Assembly: GCA_036346275.1 (NCBI GenBank)
Contig: CM070723.1
Location: forward strand, 52,220,743 to 52,284,742
Direction of reading: 5' to 3'
From: Otatea glauca
Taxonomy: Eukaryota > Streptophyta > Magnoliopsida > Poales > Poaceae
Length of the DNA stretch: 64,000 bases
Shown: positions 32,827-44,801 of the stretch, in pieces
Layout of the letters: every line of letters starts with the position of its first letter
Numbering within the stretch: the stretch's first letter is position 1
Position numbers and translations under genes: made by a program
The notes under the pieces: model-generated
What the model saw: the letters and a program-made list of their open reading frames with translations, nothing else
What the model was told of the DNA's origin: nothing
The model's database searches: none

Positions 32827-33330
32827 CCCTTTGCTTCATGATATCGGTTAAATTCAAGGTGAGTACATGCCATTCTTATTTAATTAGCTCGACCACTCTT
32901 TCTCGATTGCGTGACTCGGAATCCTCAACTATGGTTAACTCTTTAACCACGAGTAGCATGGTCATACATTTCCGAAATATGATCACTCGAGAGGCCTAGA
33001 GATATCTGTACTGTTGTATGGAGGGGCAAATCCCATATGGACCAACACATATACGAGCAAACCAACATATATATGATGACTTAATCAAATCCATATTTGA
33101 TGAAACAAGGAACCATCAAAATGATCCTATTCATGCACAAGTCCTGAGTAAAAATAGGATGCCTATGGTGTTCCCATTTGGAGAAGAGGATGTGGAAGAT
33201 AAATCAGAGTATTAAACTTTCAAGATGAACTGTGGATAGAATTGAATTTTGCTTTGGAATCTATCAACATTTGTTCTCATAGATACGAGAAAATACTTAA
33301 CTTTCTGCTATGCCTATAAATCATTCCATT
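32827..33330. other. Intergenic between two CACTA-like elements
   Basis: A plus-strand reading 33018-33215 (65 aa, MEGQIPYGPTHIRANQHIYD..) looks protein-like in composition but has no recognised family and no start context or splice evidence. It may belong to the neighbouring transposon. No other content. Confidence 0.3.
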
Positions 33331-33342
33331 GATATGATAATA

Positions 33343-33460
33343 AATTATCATAGGCGATTCTTGGTACAAAGTGTCTGTGGTAGCCTATTATCACGGACAA
33401 TTCCGTCTGTGATAATAGGCTACCACAGACGGTTTGTACCAAGAATCGTCTATAATATAA
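33343..33460. repeat. Long hairpin in CACTA-like subterminal region
   Basis: The sequence around GATTCTTGGTACAAA..TAGCCTATTATCAC (33356-33394) is complementary, with few mismatches, to GTGATAATAGGCTA..TTTGTACCAAGAATC (33409-33447), and pairing extends outward on both sides. The central loop is only a few bases. A transcript would fold into a stem of roughly 45-55 bp. Confidence 0.8.
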
Positions 33461-33744
33461 CACTTGTTATACATATCGTTCTAGGATTTTTGCCCGCCGC
33501 ACTCCTCACCCAAACAAAATCTTTCACCACCCTCTGCCTCCTTCCTGAGCCCATCGCCACCACCTGTCCTTGATGCCACCTCCCCAGAACCCGTGCACCT
33601 CCTCCCTGAGCCCGTCGCCACCTCCTCCCCCAAGCCCTAAGGTCTCCTTGTTTTGATCTATCAAATAATGTTGTTTCTCAATGTATGCTTATTGATCTTT
33701 GTGCTATCATATTTTCTCAATATATTGTCACTTAAAAATATACT

Positions 33745-33935
33745 TAAATTGGATATATGAAATTCATATGTGTAGATTTGTCTCTAAAAGTACTTTCATA
33801 GTATTATAATTTTATTGGATTTTATAAATATATTATAACAAAAATTAGTGGTCAAAGTTATGTCTTAAAAACCATTGTTCAGCTATAAATTTTAAAAACC
33901 ATAGGGATGTTCAAGACAACTCCTGTTTGTGTCAA
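33745..33935. repeat. Decayed Stowaway-like segment
   Basis: Matches the interior of the Stowaway element at 36721-36985 (ATATGTGTAGATTTGTCTC, TATTATAATTTTATTG, TATTATAACAAAAATTAGT), but the CTCCCTC termini are lost. Confidence 0.55.
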
Positions 33936-34246
33936 TGAGAGTAATAATTAAGTAGTACAAAGAGAAGTGCCCATAGTTAAGACATCATGATCCAGTGCAG
34001 GCACGAATAAGGAAGACACGTATGCACTAGTTACATGAGACAACTGAAGGGGAAAAGAAATCAAAGGCAAGTAATCGAAGAGGTGTTCACCTTCACGGTT
34101 AGGATGAACGGTCAAGGAGCGAGCTAGTTACCTTTAGGCCTCTCGTTAGGTAACAAGGGACTACGAACTATATACACATATGAAGCCGGTTTTAAAGGCA
34201 TAACAAGCCGATTGGAGGTTTTATAGAGGCGAACGAAAGCTGGTGA

Positions 34247-34270
34247 AGAGAGAGAGAGAGAGAGAGAGAG
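34247..34270. repeat. (AG)12 microsatellite
   Basis: Uninterrupted AG dinucleotide run of 24 bp inside the CACTA-like element. Confidence 0.9.
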
Positions 34271-34789
34271 AAATAGAAGTAGGAGGTGAGCTAGCGAAAT
34301 GAATGGTCAAAGGCAGGTGAAGAGGTGTTCAAGTATGGCGGGAAGGCTAGTAGCATTTGCATGCTCCTAATGCGTCGATCGAGCTAGTTAGGTTTGTCCA
34401 ATCAAATTAAATTTTTTGCAACTAGTACCCTCTTTTGCATGCTGGATACACTGGCAATACTTATATGTTCCCATGCATCGATATTACTGAAGGTTTGGTT
34501 TATTTGGTCTTTTTTCATATTTTTTATATATGACCTTCTTCGAATAAAATTGCAAATATATATCTTTTTCGGTCGCGGGAGCACTGTAAGTGACATGTGT
34601 CACCTACTACGATAGATTATCAACACCATAATATATTGTGACAGACGAGCTGTCGTTTTTATCTCCATTTCCTTAAATAATATATATCATTTTTTTCTAG
34701 CATTGATACAAGAACAATATTATAATATTTCACAACATGTTGAAGGCGTAATTTTCAATTGTCATGTCAAAATATTTACCAACATAACC

Positions 34790-35300
34790 TTTATCCCAGC
34801 GACTGCAAATTGCACAAATAAAATAGAGCCTACAAACAAGATATACGACATGGAAATGATGTTGGATGCTAAGCAAAAACTTGATGTGGAGATAGAACAA
34901 TTGAAAGGAAAGTTTGATGTAATGGAGCAGAATAGAAGTGAAGAAGATTTTGAGTTAATAAAAAAAATTATGACATGAAACAAAGATTGAAAGACATAGA
35001 TGACAAATCGCAAGATATTGAATCTCTTAATAAGGTACTCATCATTAAGAAGTGCAGGGCGAATGCATAGCTGGAGGAAGTCAAAGCTGAGCTTAGTGAG
35101 GTAATATAAAGGTTTCTAGTATTTAGTTTGATGTGGTTACTAATAATATACCAAGACACCATTTTCACAACAATATAATCACTTTTGTAGGGATTAAGAG
35201 ATATTGCTAGAAGTCAATCAATTATTGCCAGAGCTGTGGAACTTCAGGGAGAACTGAAAAGCCTATATTGCGAAAGTTATGGCACATATAATGGTAGGCA
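34790..35300 (+). pseudogene. Captured fragment of an IDN2/FDM (XH/XS coiled-coil) gene, copy 2
   Basis: Exon-like segment to 35100 reads MLDAKQKLDVEIEQLKG, then FDVMEQNRSEEDFELIKKI, then after a one-base frame loss near 34970 KDIDDKSQDIESLNKVLIIK and LEEVKAELSE, ending at GTAATA. A second segment starts at 35191 after TTTTGTAG with GLRDIARSQSIIA. In IDN2/FDM proteins the same order is found: coiled coil, LNQ.LI.KER.SNDELQEARKEL, then an intron and GL.D at the start of the XH domain. The intron position is kept, so capture was of genomic DNA. A TAG interrupts A-N-A-stop-L-E-E. Family call is from memory; the match of two independent exons supports it. Non-functional. Confidence 0.6.
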
Positions 35301-36058
35301 AAGAAAATGATATGAGCATTTGAACACTGTACAACCAAGATTTTTGAACTTACCTAGAACTTTATTACATAGTTTATGTGTTTTGATGGGAGTTATGCAA
35401 CCTTGTTTTGGACCTCTTCTATAGTATATTATCCAAGTTTGATACAAATGAACCGATGCTTCTCTTTTTTTTCTTATCATATAATTAAGTTCTTACTATT
35501 TATTTCTCATTATGTGGAGGCTCTAATGCTCCTATTAATTGCTTATTGTTAGTGTTGTACATGTTGTGAATTTGTAAATTAGCACTTGGGTTAATTTGTG
35601 AAACTTGTGCTGTGAATTTGTGAACTATAGTGGCATATGTGTACTTGTGCATTTAATTGGTTAATATATCTGAGTTGATTTATGAAATAGATGTGTTATG
35701 ATGTAATATGTAATCTGCTTGTGCTGTGTTGTAATTTGAGTTGATTTGTAATTGTATATGTGTACTTATGAATGTGTAATCTATAATCTGCTTGTTTCAG
35801 AGGGTATGGCTAGCATTTTCTTAGGCTAGCCAATAAACATAAAAAGCTTCAGATATGCAAAATAATATTATAGATAGTTTCTTAGATAAAATCGTCTGTG
35901 ATAATAGAATATCATGGACGGCTGGGACTGTGAACCATCTGCAATAATAGGCTATCACAGACGGTTCAGAAACTGTTTGTGATGCATCGTATTACTACTG
36001 GCGCATGCTTACAGACAGTTCAGAAAACCATATGTGATGGTATTTTCTATAGTAGTGA

Positions 36059-36172
36059 ATATAAGTTGCACAAATCTTGAAGCTAGTGAAAGGGTAAGTA
36101 ATCACCATCTACCATTTATTCATGCTTTAATATTTGTGCAACTGTCCAAAAGAAAAGCATGAAAGCACCTCT
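36059..36172. repeat. Fold-back MITE-like repeat, copy 3 (reverse orientation)
   Basis: TAAGTTGCACAAATCTTGAAG at the left pairs with TTTAATATTTGTGCAACT at the right, and the core GGTAAGTAATCACCATCTA is the complement of the core in the copies at 5940 and 20600. It directly abuts the end of the CACTA-like element. Confidence 0.45.
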
Positions 36173-36720
36173 GATAATCCATTCTAATCCAAATTTTGCA
36201 TAAAGCCAAGATATTTGCTAGAAATGTAGTAGAACTAGTTTTTCATGGTAAAATTAGATACATCTAGATGTAGATATTTATAATAAACCTTTTATGTTCT
36301 AGATATTTGTAGTATACCATGCTTTGGATCTGGACAAGTTGTAAGCATCAAATGGCCTTGAGTATAAGGAAATGGCTCGTTCTTGCTATGGCATGGCATT
36401 TGAGCATGGTAGAAGGGTAGGTATAGGGTGTGAGTGCTATGTTAACCACTAAAGAAGTGTGTGTAAATTTCTGTGTAATAGTTTAAGTGCTTTTTAATAA
36501 AGTAGCATTTTACAATTGTAAGTCTCCTAGTTAGACGGTGCTATTTTTAAGAACTTAGTGCGTTATTAAGTTGTGATTTAATGTGAGTGGCTCAGCCACC
36601 CCAAATCACTAAGTCATAGTTTCAATGTGAGTGACTTGACCACCCGAAGCAAGACGATTTTGGCTTCAAATTGAACGTCTCGGTCGCTCAAATTAAAAGG
36701 CTATTCAACTTTTATAAATA
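36173..36720. other. Intergenic, no gene seen
   Basis: Unremarkable AT-rich DNA up to the Stowaway element; no coding or structural signal found. Confidence 0.4.
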
Positions 36721-36985
36721 CTCCCTCTAGTCACAAATAATTATTGTTTTGGATATAGGTGTAGTCAAACTTTCACAACTTTAAATGTCAATATTTTTTT
36801 AATATTTAAATGTGATATATGAAAATCATATGTGTAGATTTGTCTCGGAAAATACTTTTATAATATTATAATTTTATTGAGTTTTATAAATATATTATAA
36901 TAAAAATTAGTTGTCAAAGCTACATTTTTAAGACCGTGTTAGATGTCCAAAACGACAGCTATTTGTGACTTGTGACCGGAGGGAG
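36721..36985. mobile_element. Stowaway MITE, 265 bp
   Basis: Starts CTCCCTCTAGTCACAAATA and ends TATTTGTGACTTG..CCGGAGGGAG, with TA at both sides (36719-36720, 36986-36987). This is the textbook Stowaway (Tc1/mariner-derived) structure of grasses. Confidence 0.92.
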
Positions 36986-36987
36986 TA

Positions 36988-38332
36988 GTCGGAGTGGTTA
37001 CTAGGTCATGCTAATTTCCAACAAAGGAAGTGGGACAAGAAGAAGAAATTGCATCGCCACACACATCTTGCATCCATTCTGGAGTGTATTCACACAATGA
37101 TGCTCTGTATGATGAGGACTTGATCATGGCAGAGTTCGCCAAGTTGCATAGAATCATCAAACTGAACTTTAAACCTTAAGCAATGTTTCTAATTGGTGCG
37201 TAGGATGTTTTAATTTGTAGGATTAGCTAAGATATGGCTGTTAAGAAATTGTATCGCAAGATGTCATTATAGGGTCAGTCATTCCTCTGGTCATTCATAC
37301 AGCTTAACCTTTTCAAGATGCTTGAGGGATTTTCCGCTGAAGAAATTATACTCCTAGTAGATGCATTAGCTCAAAGATTTGGGAACGCTGTATGCTTAAG
37401 ATCTCATTCCGAGAATGGAGGCACCCAAAGGAGTGATCTTTTACTCAACCGGTATTGTTTTTGTTTGCTACTGCATTAGTATAGTTCTGCCCTATTTGCA
37501 ATGGTTTACGTTGAGTTGGTTAGGACTTGGGAGTAACAGGCCAATCAGTAGTATGTGTTGTACATACATGTTTTTTATATATTTTCTGCATGAATATATA
37601 TGAAAGTGTTGTTCATGTATTTGTCAAAGTGTGTCACTCACGATCGGGTACCACTAGTAGCTAGTCATAAACTTAGTACATGCAAAACAAGATTACACAT
37701 GCAAATCATGGAGCAGCACAACACCAGAGGAGCAAATGACACTACATACGCCATTTGAGCTTGCAGGCATGCATCGCAGTAGCACTACAGTTTCAGACGC
37801 GCGCACAGGACAACACACAGAAGAGGCACTAATTGATTGATATGGTCAAATAAATCGGCGAACCCCTGAAGAGAAATATTGCGGTGCCGCCTTCCGTCGT
37901 TTGGCTGCTAAAGCCTTAAACCCTCAAGTCGATATCCCCTCTACAGGCCGCCGCCGCCGCCAACCTCTCGGCCGTGCGCCGCGCTTACCTCTCGACACTG
38001 CCCTGCTCCGCCACTACTCGAGCGGTTGCTAACCGTAATTGATGCCGACTAGGGGTGTACGCCGCTACAACCTGAATGTTAAACCTTGCCGGTTGCAAGA
38101 ACAGCGGCCGAGGAGATTCTGGCCCCTAAATTGCTAATCTAAATTGCGAAAGGAGATTACACAAACAATGAAATGAAACAGCATAACACTTGAGCAGTGA
38201 GGCATGCCATTCTAACTTGCAGGCATCAAGGTGAGGCCATACACTTGCATTTCCTACAGCAACGCTAGGGTTTCAGATAAAACACACACGCAACACACAG
38301 AAGAATATTCTAATGCTAGAGAATGAGGCTCG
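36988..38332. other. Downstream region of the GHR1-like gene
   Basis: No coding region supported. About 130 bp at 37700-37830 (GAGCAGCACAACAC..CTTGCAGGCATG..CAGTTTCAGA..ACACACAGAAGA) resembles 38165-38310 just downstream of the stop codon, an old duplication of the gene's 3' flank. Between them is a GC-rich patch (37890-38030) without a recognisable protein. Confidence 0.4.
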
Positions 38333-41300
38333 CTAGATTGATGAAAGATCCTCGTACACAGACTTTATCCCAGGTCTCTCAGAGACCGGTCGGATGCATC
38401 TCAATGCAATGCCCAACACCTCCTTCATGCCTTTCACAGCCTGTGGGTTCTCAGAATCTGAAGCCATGGCCGGATCAAAGCAGTCCGACCCCCGGCCTTC
38501 CGCCACCAGCAACCGGACCCAGTCGGTCAAGTCAACGCCACCCTCGGCCCCTGAGACGACATCCCCAGCACACCTACCGGTCAGGAGCTCCAGTAGCACG
38601 ACACCGAAAGCATACACATCGGACTTGAACGAGGGAGATGGCTTCTTGGATGCTGCTAGCTCAGGGGCACGGTAGCCCAGCACGCCCAGATCGAGGATCT
38701 GCTCGATGACACCGGTCTGGGTCATCAAGCGGTGCAAGCAGTAGTCGGCGACACGAGCATTGAGGTCAAGGCCGTCAAGCAAGATGTTTGTGGCCTTGAG
38801 GTTTCCATGAGGCATTGCACGGTCGAAATGGAGGTAGTTCAGGCCACGTGCGACATCAACCGCGATCTTGAGCCGCTGCGCACAGGTCAGTGGAGGACCT
38901 CTCCTTCCTGGCCGATCTGCCCAGTTACAATAGATAAATCCCAGTTGAATTAATTACTGAACAAGTCTATTAGAATGAGGTTATCTGGATTTGCATTTGC
39001 ATTTTGGAGTATGGAAAACTGTTAATAAGATTAATGCATATGCAGAAATGGGAAATCAGTGAATAAGAGCATTACCATACAAAAAGCTAGCAAGACTTCC
39101 TGGCGAAACATAATCTGACAAGATCAGTTTCTCATGTGGTGTTGGACCCCAGTAGTATCCGCGCAAGCCAACTACATTCGGATGCCGGATGTTTGCAAAT
39201 TTCTTGGCCTCCTTTGAAAATTCTTTCTTGGGCCTTGCAACACCTTCCCTCAGCCACTTCACCGTCAAGAATACACCGTTTTCCAGTGTTGCCCTGTACG
39301 AAGTCCCATGGCTGCTCCTCCCAAGTACTTCGGCTGGTGCCCTTGACAATTCCTCTGGTGTTAGTGTGATTGTTTCATCTAGGAAGTGCAACTCCCCTGC
39401 TAGCCTGTCAGGTGATCTGACATCCAACCGTGCCAGGCCTTCCTGAGCATACGCCTCTCCGGAGTCAGGTGACCAAGAGAAGCGGCTACCCTTCGATGGT
39501 GAAAAGCCCCCCACAGCTGACAACTTTTCTTCTTGGCCTAGTGCTTCAGATGTAGAGCCCTTTCGAGGAGCAACAAGATCATCTGCTGAGACCACCAAAC
39601 TACCTTTGTTATCCTTTCCTTTCATACTAGAAATATCTTTAGTAGCCCTGTGGAGGTTCTTGTCGGAGACCTTTTCCGAGCTAGGAAACTGCCGTGAGAT
39701 CCGTTTGTAGTGGCACACAATAGCAACAAGGATAAGGATGACAAGAACAACAATACTAGCTGCTACAAGTGCTATTTTAGCAGCTGTACTGAGTGATCTG
39801 CCACCTGCTGAACCAGATGGGGAATTGCCGGATCCAGATGAGCTAGCAGGATACTCTAATCTTGAGTTCCCAGGATGGAAAGAAGATTCTGGAAACTTCC
39901 TCAAGTTCACTGGCACAACACCAGATAGGTCATTATAGGAGGCGTTGAAGGATTGGAGGGTATCTGGAAGTGTCTCGGGCAATGACCCAGTGAACTGGTT
40001 CATTGATATGTCAAGAGCAGTAAGTGCTGCAAGCTTAGTGATAGCAGCCGGTAAAGGACCAGAGAAATTGTTTGTAGATATGTCAAGAACTTGGAGGTCA
40101 GATAAGGAGGCTATATCATCAGGGAGGCTGCCATTAAAATGGTTTCCAGAAATATCAAGCACTTGAAGACTCAGATTTTTGGATGAGGATCCTGGAAATG
40201 ATATGCCACCAGTAAGCATGTTATCTTGGATGTAGAGTTCTTGCAGCATGGAGGAAGTGAGTAAATCAGCAGGAATAGGACCACTCAACTGATTGGAGCT
40301 GAGGTCAAGGACAGTAAGTTTGGGGTACTTAACAACAGCTTCAGGGATGGTATCGGCTAGAGAATTATGAGAAAGATTCAGGTAGTTCAGGCGAAGGAAT
40401 TGAGAGCTCACATCAGGAACTGTCCCAGTTAGATTGTTCTGGCTAAGGTCAACATATTCCAAATCATTGCTCCATTTTGCAATAACTGATAAATTTCCTT
40501 TAAATTTGTTATTTGATATATCTAACACAGTGCAGCTTCCAGCAAGCAATGGAAGATCCCCAAAAAGAGTATTTGAGGAGAGATTAAGGATCCGCAAAGT
40601 AGTTGATGTGATCATATTGATATGTCCTGCAGAGCACAGAAAACTACAGTTAGTCCAAAAAAAAATAACACTTAGATTGAGTTCTAGGAAAGAAGAGTTT
40701 ACTCAAAACAAAAGCCATAGATCCGCAAGGCATCAGGTACCAATACCATAGTTATGAAATGCAACTGTTCAATACAATCATATAATATACAACTGGTAAT
40801 CATGTGTATACAATCGGCCGCCTCCTATTAATACTTGTTGATGTTAGAGAAGTGTGGATCTCCTGCCATCAATTCCCAATCATGCCAATGGGATATATAT
40901 GAGTAACAACCTGACTCTTTGCATGTCCAAAACTATATCAGGCTAGCAATCCCTAATCAGTAAGTTGCATTGGAGAGAATCAATGAAGTGTGAAGGCAAT
41001 GCCATGACAGGCAGCAATACGTGCAAAGATTTGCACAAAGAAAATTTAATTCTAAATTGAATAATTCAAATATAGAATTGACATAAAGCAAAATGCCAAA
41101 TGAGCTATACTGGTGCGATGATTTGTCTCGAGCTCATCTTGTTTTAGATAATCAGTAGCTCAGATCATATTTGACATCAGAGAAATCAGTTAACCTAAAG
41201 AATCAAACATACCAGGTGCAAGATGACAATTTAAAGTTATATATTTTGGGGCTTGATTTTTTTGCAAGGAGACGGATCAAACTTGCAATAATTTTCATAA

Positions 41301-42446
41301 TCAGAATGAGCATTGCATATCACGCAGAAAAAGGAACAAGGGGAGGGTCAAAAACAGCAATTATCAACTAGAGCTAATACCTGTGAGGTTATTTGCACTT
41401 AGGTCCAGCTCACTCAACACCAGAGAATCTCCCTTCAGAAGTCCACTAGGTACAAACCCAGTGAATGCATTGTTTGCAAGTCGCAAAACCTCGAGATCGT
41501 AAACATAATTGAACCCTGGCAGGTCTCCAGATAACTGATTATTGCTCAGATCAAGCACCTTCAATCTCCCAAAAGTTGAGAGCTCAACTCCATCGATCAA
41601 TGAACCAGTCAACTTATTGTTGCTAAGGTTCAGATATAGAACTGTCTCGGAAATATCTGCTAAAAACTTGAGTTCTGTGGGGATGGTACTGGTGAGCAAG
41701 TTCCCGCTAAAGTCAACGTGAGCAACAGTCGACTCAATCAAGAATTTCCGATCAACACCACCATCCAATTGGTTCCAGCTCAGATCCACAGACTGCAGGT
41801 TCACAAGGAGGCCAAGCCCAGCAGGAATGCCCTTCGTGAAGGCATTGTATGAGAGGTTCAGAGCAACCAAGCTCCTGAGGCCTTTCAAAGCTGTGGGCAA
41901 TGGACCAGACAAAGAATTGCCGCTGACATCCAGCGACTGAAGTGACGTAAGCCCACCGATGGACTCAGGCAGCGGCCCTGAGAAGTTGTTCCTAGCAAGC
42001 GACAGGTTCTGCAGGCTTCGGAGATTGCCAATATCCTCAGGGATTAGACCCGAGAGCCGATTATTTGAGATATCCATAAACTTCAAGCTCTTCATACTAC
42101 CCACGTTGCTTGGGAGGCTCCCGGAGAGATTGTTATTGGCCATGGAAAGCTTTACAAGCATCGTCAGGTTGGCGAACACAGAGAGATCAGCGACGCCTGA
42201 GATTCCATGGCCGTCGAGCACGACCCCCGCCACGTTCGCGCCATTGCACACAATGCCGTTCCAGGAAGCCGGGCAGCCATTGAAATCGATAGACTCGTCA
42301 TTCCACGAGTCGGTGATGAAGCCGGCAGGGTCATGCGTGATCCCCTTCTTGAAGGCGAGAAGCGCGAGAATGTCCTGCGACGGCAGCTGGCCAAATGCAG
42401 GGGCAGCAACCAGGAGCAACACCAAGAAACCCCCAAGAATCCCCAT
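38333..42446 (-). CDS. GHR1: GHR1-like LRR receptor pseudokinase
   Basis: Three exons on the minus strand: 42446-41381, 40626-39076, 38916-38333; phases join to 1066 aa. Signal peptide at 1-20 (GGFLVLLLVAAPAFG), N-terminal cap QLPSQDILALLAFKKGI..SWNDESIDFNGCPASWNG, about 20 LRRs to about residue 600, one membrane span at 640-662, and a kinase-like domain from about 780. ELSRAPAEVLGRSSHGTSYR, LYDRPGRRGPP and the end SERPGIKSVYEDLSSI are GHR1 hallmarks. GHR1 in Arabidopsis links hydrogen peroxide and abscisic acid to the SLAC1 anion channel in stomatal closure. The catalytic loop is HGN (909-911) where active kinases have HRD, and DFG is DYC (930-932), so catalysis is unlikely, as reported for GHR1. 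The ATG at 42446 is chosen because the signal peptide follows it; an in-frame ATG at 42626 would add 60 aa of non-secretory sequence. Confidence 0.94.
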
Positions 42447-42643
42447 CGCTGTCCTCCACAAGAGAGATTGGAAGCTAGTAGGCCTCAAGAACACACAGCA
42501 CCTGAGGCATTTCTTGGAGCGTGGAGTGTACCTATCACACGGCGACTGGAGCACAACTGCTAAGCCACACCACTTGTCCCTTTCAGCTGAATCTCCACAG
42601 CTGCCCACACTGCCACAAAAACCCACTTTTTAACTCCTCTAAA

Positions 42644-43201
42644 CCTGAAATGAGCACAGAAATGGCAAGATAAGCATAGATTCCTCCTTTCATAATGCAG
42701 TAAAGACCGAATCTTTGAGCATCCAAGCAGCTAAAAATCTAGATTTAACCCTTCCTAACGACCAAAAAACAGCAGCTTTAAGGATCCAAACAGTTAAACC
42801 CTCAGCTTTGAACTTTCTCAATTACGCAGGTAAAACTAAAAGTGGAAGCTTTGCACACTAAAACAGCCAACCACCACAACTTCAACCATAAACACAGCTC
42901 AAAAGCGGAAACTTTGCCCATCAAAGCAGCCAAGAAACTTAACCCCAAATAATGCAGACCAACCAAAAACCAGCAGCGACCATATACATCTACTCACCGA
43001 GCAATGAAAAGCGTCGCTCTCGCGCATTAAGACAAGCACCGGTACCACCATCACCACACAGGCCGGACACCTTGGAGAATGACCGTGCTGAGTTGGGTTG
43101 CAGGGGAGGACGGCAACGCAACGCAACGCGATGCAATGGGGGGGCTAAGCGGGAGCCGTGGAGCGAGAGGAAGACGGAAAATGCGGAACCCTAACCCTAC
43201 C
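42644..43201 (-). other. Probable 5' UTR intron of the GHR1-like gene
   Basis: On the minus strand CTTCTAG|GTAGGG (donor after 43201) and TTTCAG|GTTTAGAGG (exon resuming at 42644) would remove about 555 bp of leader ahead of the start codon. Upstream, 43202-43290 is a C-rich leader-like stretch. No coding sequence is involved; support is from splice consensus only. Confidence 0.4.
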
Positions 43202-43289
43202 TAGAAGGGAGTGGGTTCTTGGCTGCCGCTGCTTGGGCGGAGGAGGAGAAGGGGAGGCGAGAGTGGGGGAATGGCTTTTCTCTGCAAGC

Positions 43290-44410
43290 GCCAGCCTTTT
43301 CGCTCCTCTCCTCGCGGTATTTTATTGTCCTTTTGCATTGTGATCCTTGCAAGGGACTGTAATTTGTATTTGACCCTCTATGAGTGAGCGTAGTGTAGAA
43401 CTGTAGTTTTGTTATAGTGGGCGTTGGACAGGGATCCGGTGAAGTTGAATGGCTTGCGGTCTCTATTCGACTGTTCGATGGAAAAATAGTACTGTTTTTT
43501 TTAATAGCATAAATACTGTTTATCTTTGTTTTACTGTAGTACATTACTATGGCACACATTTATTGATGATCCGGTCTGTTGATTCGTCAGATCCAATAGC
43601 TCAGTCGAATAGGGACTACAAATTTTGCAGTCCTCATTTAAACTTTCACTCAATCTCTGTCTGTGGGCGCTAGGTTGGAGCCATACTTTTGAATTTTTCA
43701 AAAAAAATTCATCCTGGCACTTTTCTTTTTGTAAATTCGATCTTCTTTTGAATAAATTTACGAAAATAGTCCCCTTCTCGATCATAAAAAACACGGTTGA
43801 CGGAATGTGTCACCTATGGTGATCTCGTACCGACCTACCGGGCTACCAAAGCTCCGTAGCAAGTTACCGAGGCAGCATTGAACGGGAAGTGGCTTAATTA
43901 GTGACTTTATTGAGTGATTAAATAATTAAAGTGAATAATTAAGTGAGTAATTAAAGTACTTAGTTGGTGAATTTGCCGAACTATAGTTCCTCGATCGAAA
44001 AACTTGCCACGCTCCTGTAGGGTGGTGGTGACATACATCTTCTTCTGTAGTCAAGAAGGGGCTATTTTTGCATGTTTATTCGAAATATGCTAGATTTAAA
44101 AAAATAGTTAAGGGCTTAAAAAAAAGTAGGACGGAGGAAAACAAATCCGTACATTTGTGGCTGTAGGTGATCAACTGTTTTGGTATACTGGAATATTTTG
44201 CAAGTAGTATTTTGGATTGATTACTAATGTATCATCAAACCTTGTAGGTATCATTTATACCTAATCTGTTTGATAATATATACCAACATGTAGTACTTAG
44301 TTCCAATCATGGTCCATGGACGGAAGCATTTATAGTTTCATACCCTAGTGAGTATAAGGCCACCTGGTATTAAATGTAGCCTAACAAAGTAGTAGAATAA
44401 GAACCATTAC
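43290..44410. other. Upstream region of the GHR1-like gene
   Basis: Promoter side of the GHR1-like gene (minus strand). No gene seen. Near 43740-43810 is a short block ending ATGTGTCACCTATGGTGAT that has relatives near 34590 and 45230, probably scraps of another repeat family. Confidence 0.35.
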
Positions 44411-44417
44411 ATCCTAC

Positions 44418-44793
44418 TAGGGTTTCAAAAATCGTTCGAAAATCATGATTTTTGACTGTATCGAGCCAGCTCGATCAATTATATCGGTCAATAAACCGGT
44501 CTAATGTAAAAAAACAAAAAATTTGGGAAATTTTATGCGGCGTAAACCAGTTGAAAATTGGGGAAATTTGCTCAAAATTTGGTTTTTGAATTGTTTCGCT
44601 TAGTTTGCCGATTTTTCGAAGAAAACCGGTGAAAATCGCTCGAAAATCGGAAACCCGGTCGATTTTTGAATTTTTTTTAACGCCGAGTTCACAGAGTTTG
44701 ACTTCAAAACCGTTTGATTTCTACCAATTTTCGACGAAAATCGTTGCCAAGCGGTTTGTGATTTCCGAGCTTGAAGCGGTATTGTAATCCCTG
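44418..44793. mobile_element. Short hAT-type element, 376 bp
   Basis: Starts TAGGGTTTCAAAAATCG and ends GTATTGTAATCCCTG. Flanks CATCCTAC (44410-44417) and CATCCCAC (44794-44801) match at 7 of 8 bases, a hAT-size duplication. The interior is rich in AAAATCG/CGATTTT motifs and recalls the 1.47-kb family, but does not align with it along its length. Confidence 0.65.
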
Positions 44794-44801
44794 CATCCCA
44801 C

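Larger units (their letters stand above)
33330..36057 (+). mobile_element. CACTA-like element carrying an IDN2/FDM gene fragment
   Basis: The right end is TTTTCTATAGTAGTG (to 36057), the complement of a CACTACTATAGAAAA terminus. The subterminal region (35870-36040) repeats TATCACAGACGGTTC and related motifs. The left side opens with a hairpin of the same motif (33343-33460). The exact left terminus was not found, so the start is approximate. The family matches 1-1450. Inside are an (AG)12 tract, a decayed Stowaway-like segment (33745-33935) and two exons resembling IDN2/FDM. No transposase is visible, so the element is non-autonomous. Confidence 0.65.

Noticed and set aside
33018..33215. 65-aa plus-strand reading as a small gene
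   Set aside because: Protein-like composition but no recognised family, splice sites or promoter; lies between transposons.
42446..42626. Upstream in-frame ATG at 42626 as start of the GHR1-like protein
   Set aside because: It adds 60 residues before a clear signal peptide; the homologous proteins start at the signal peptide.
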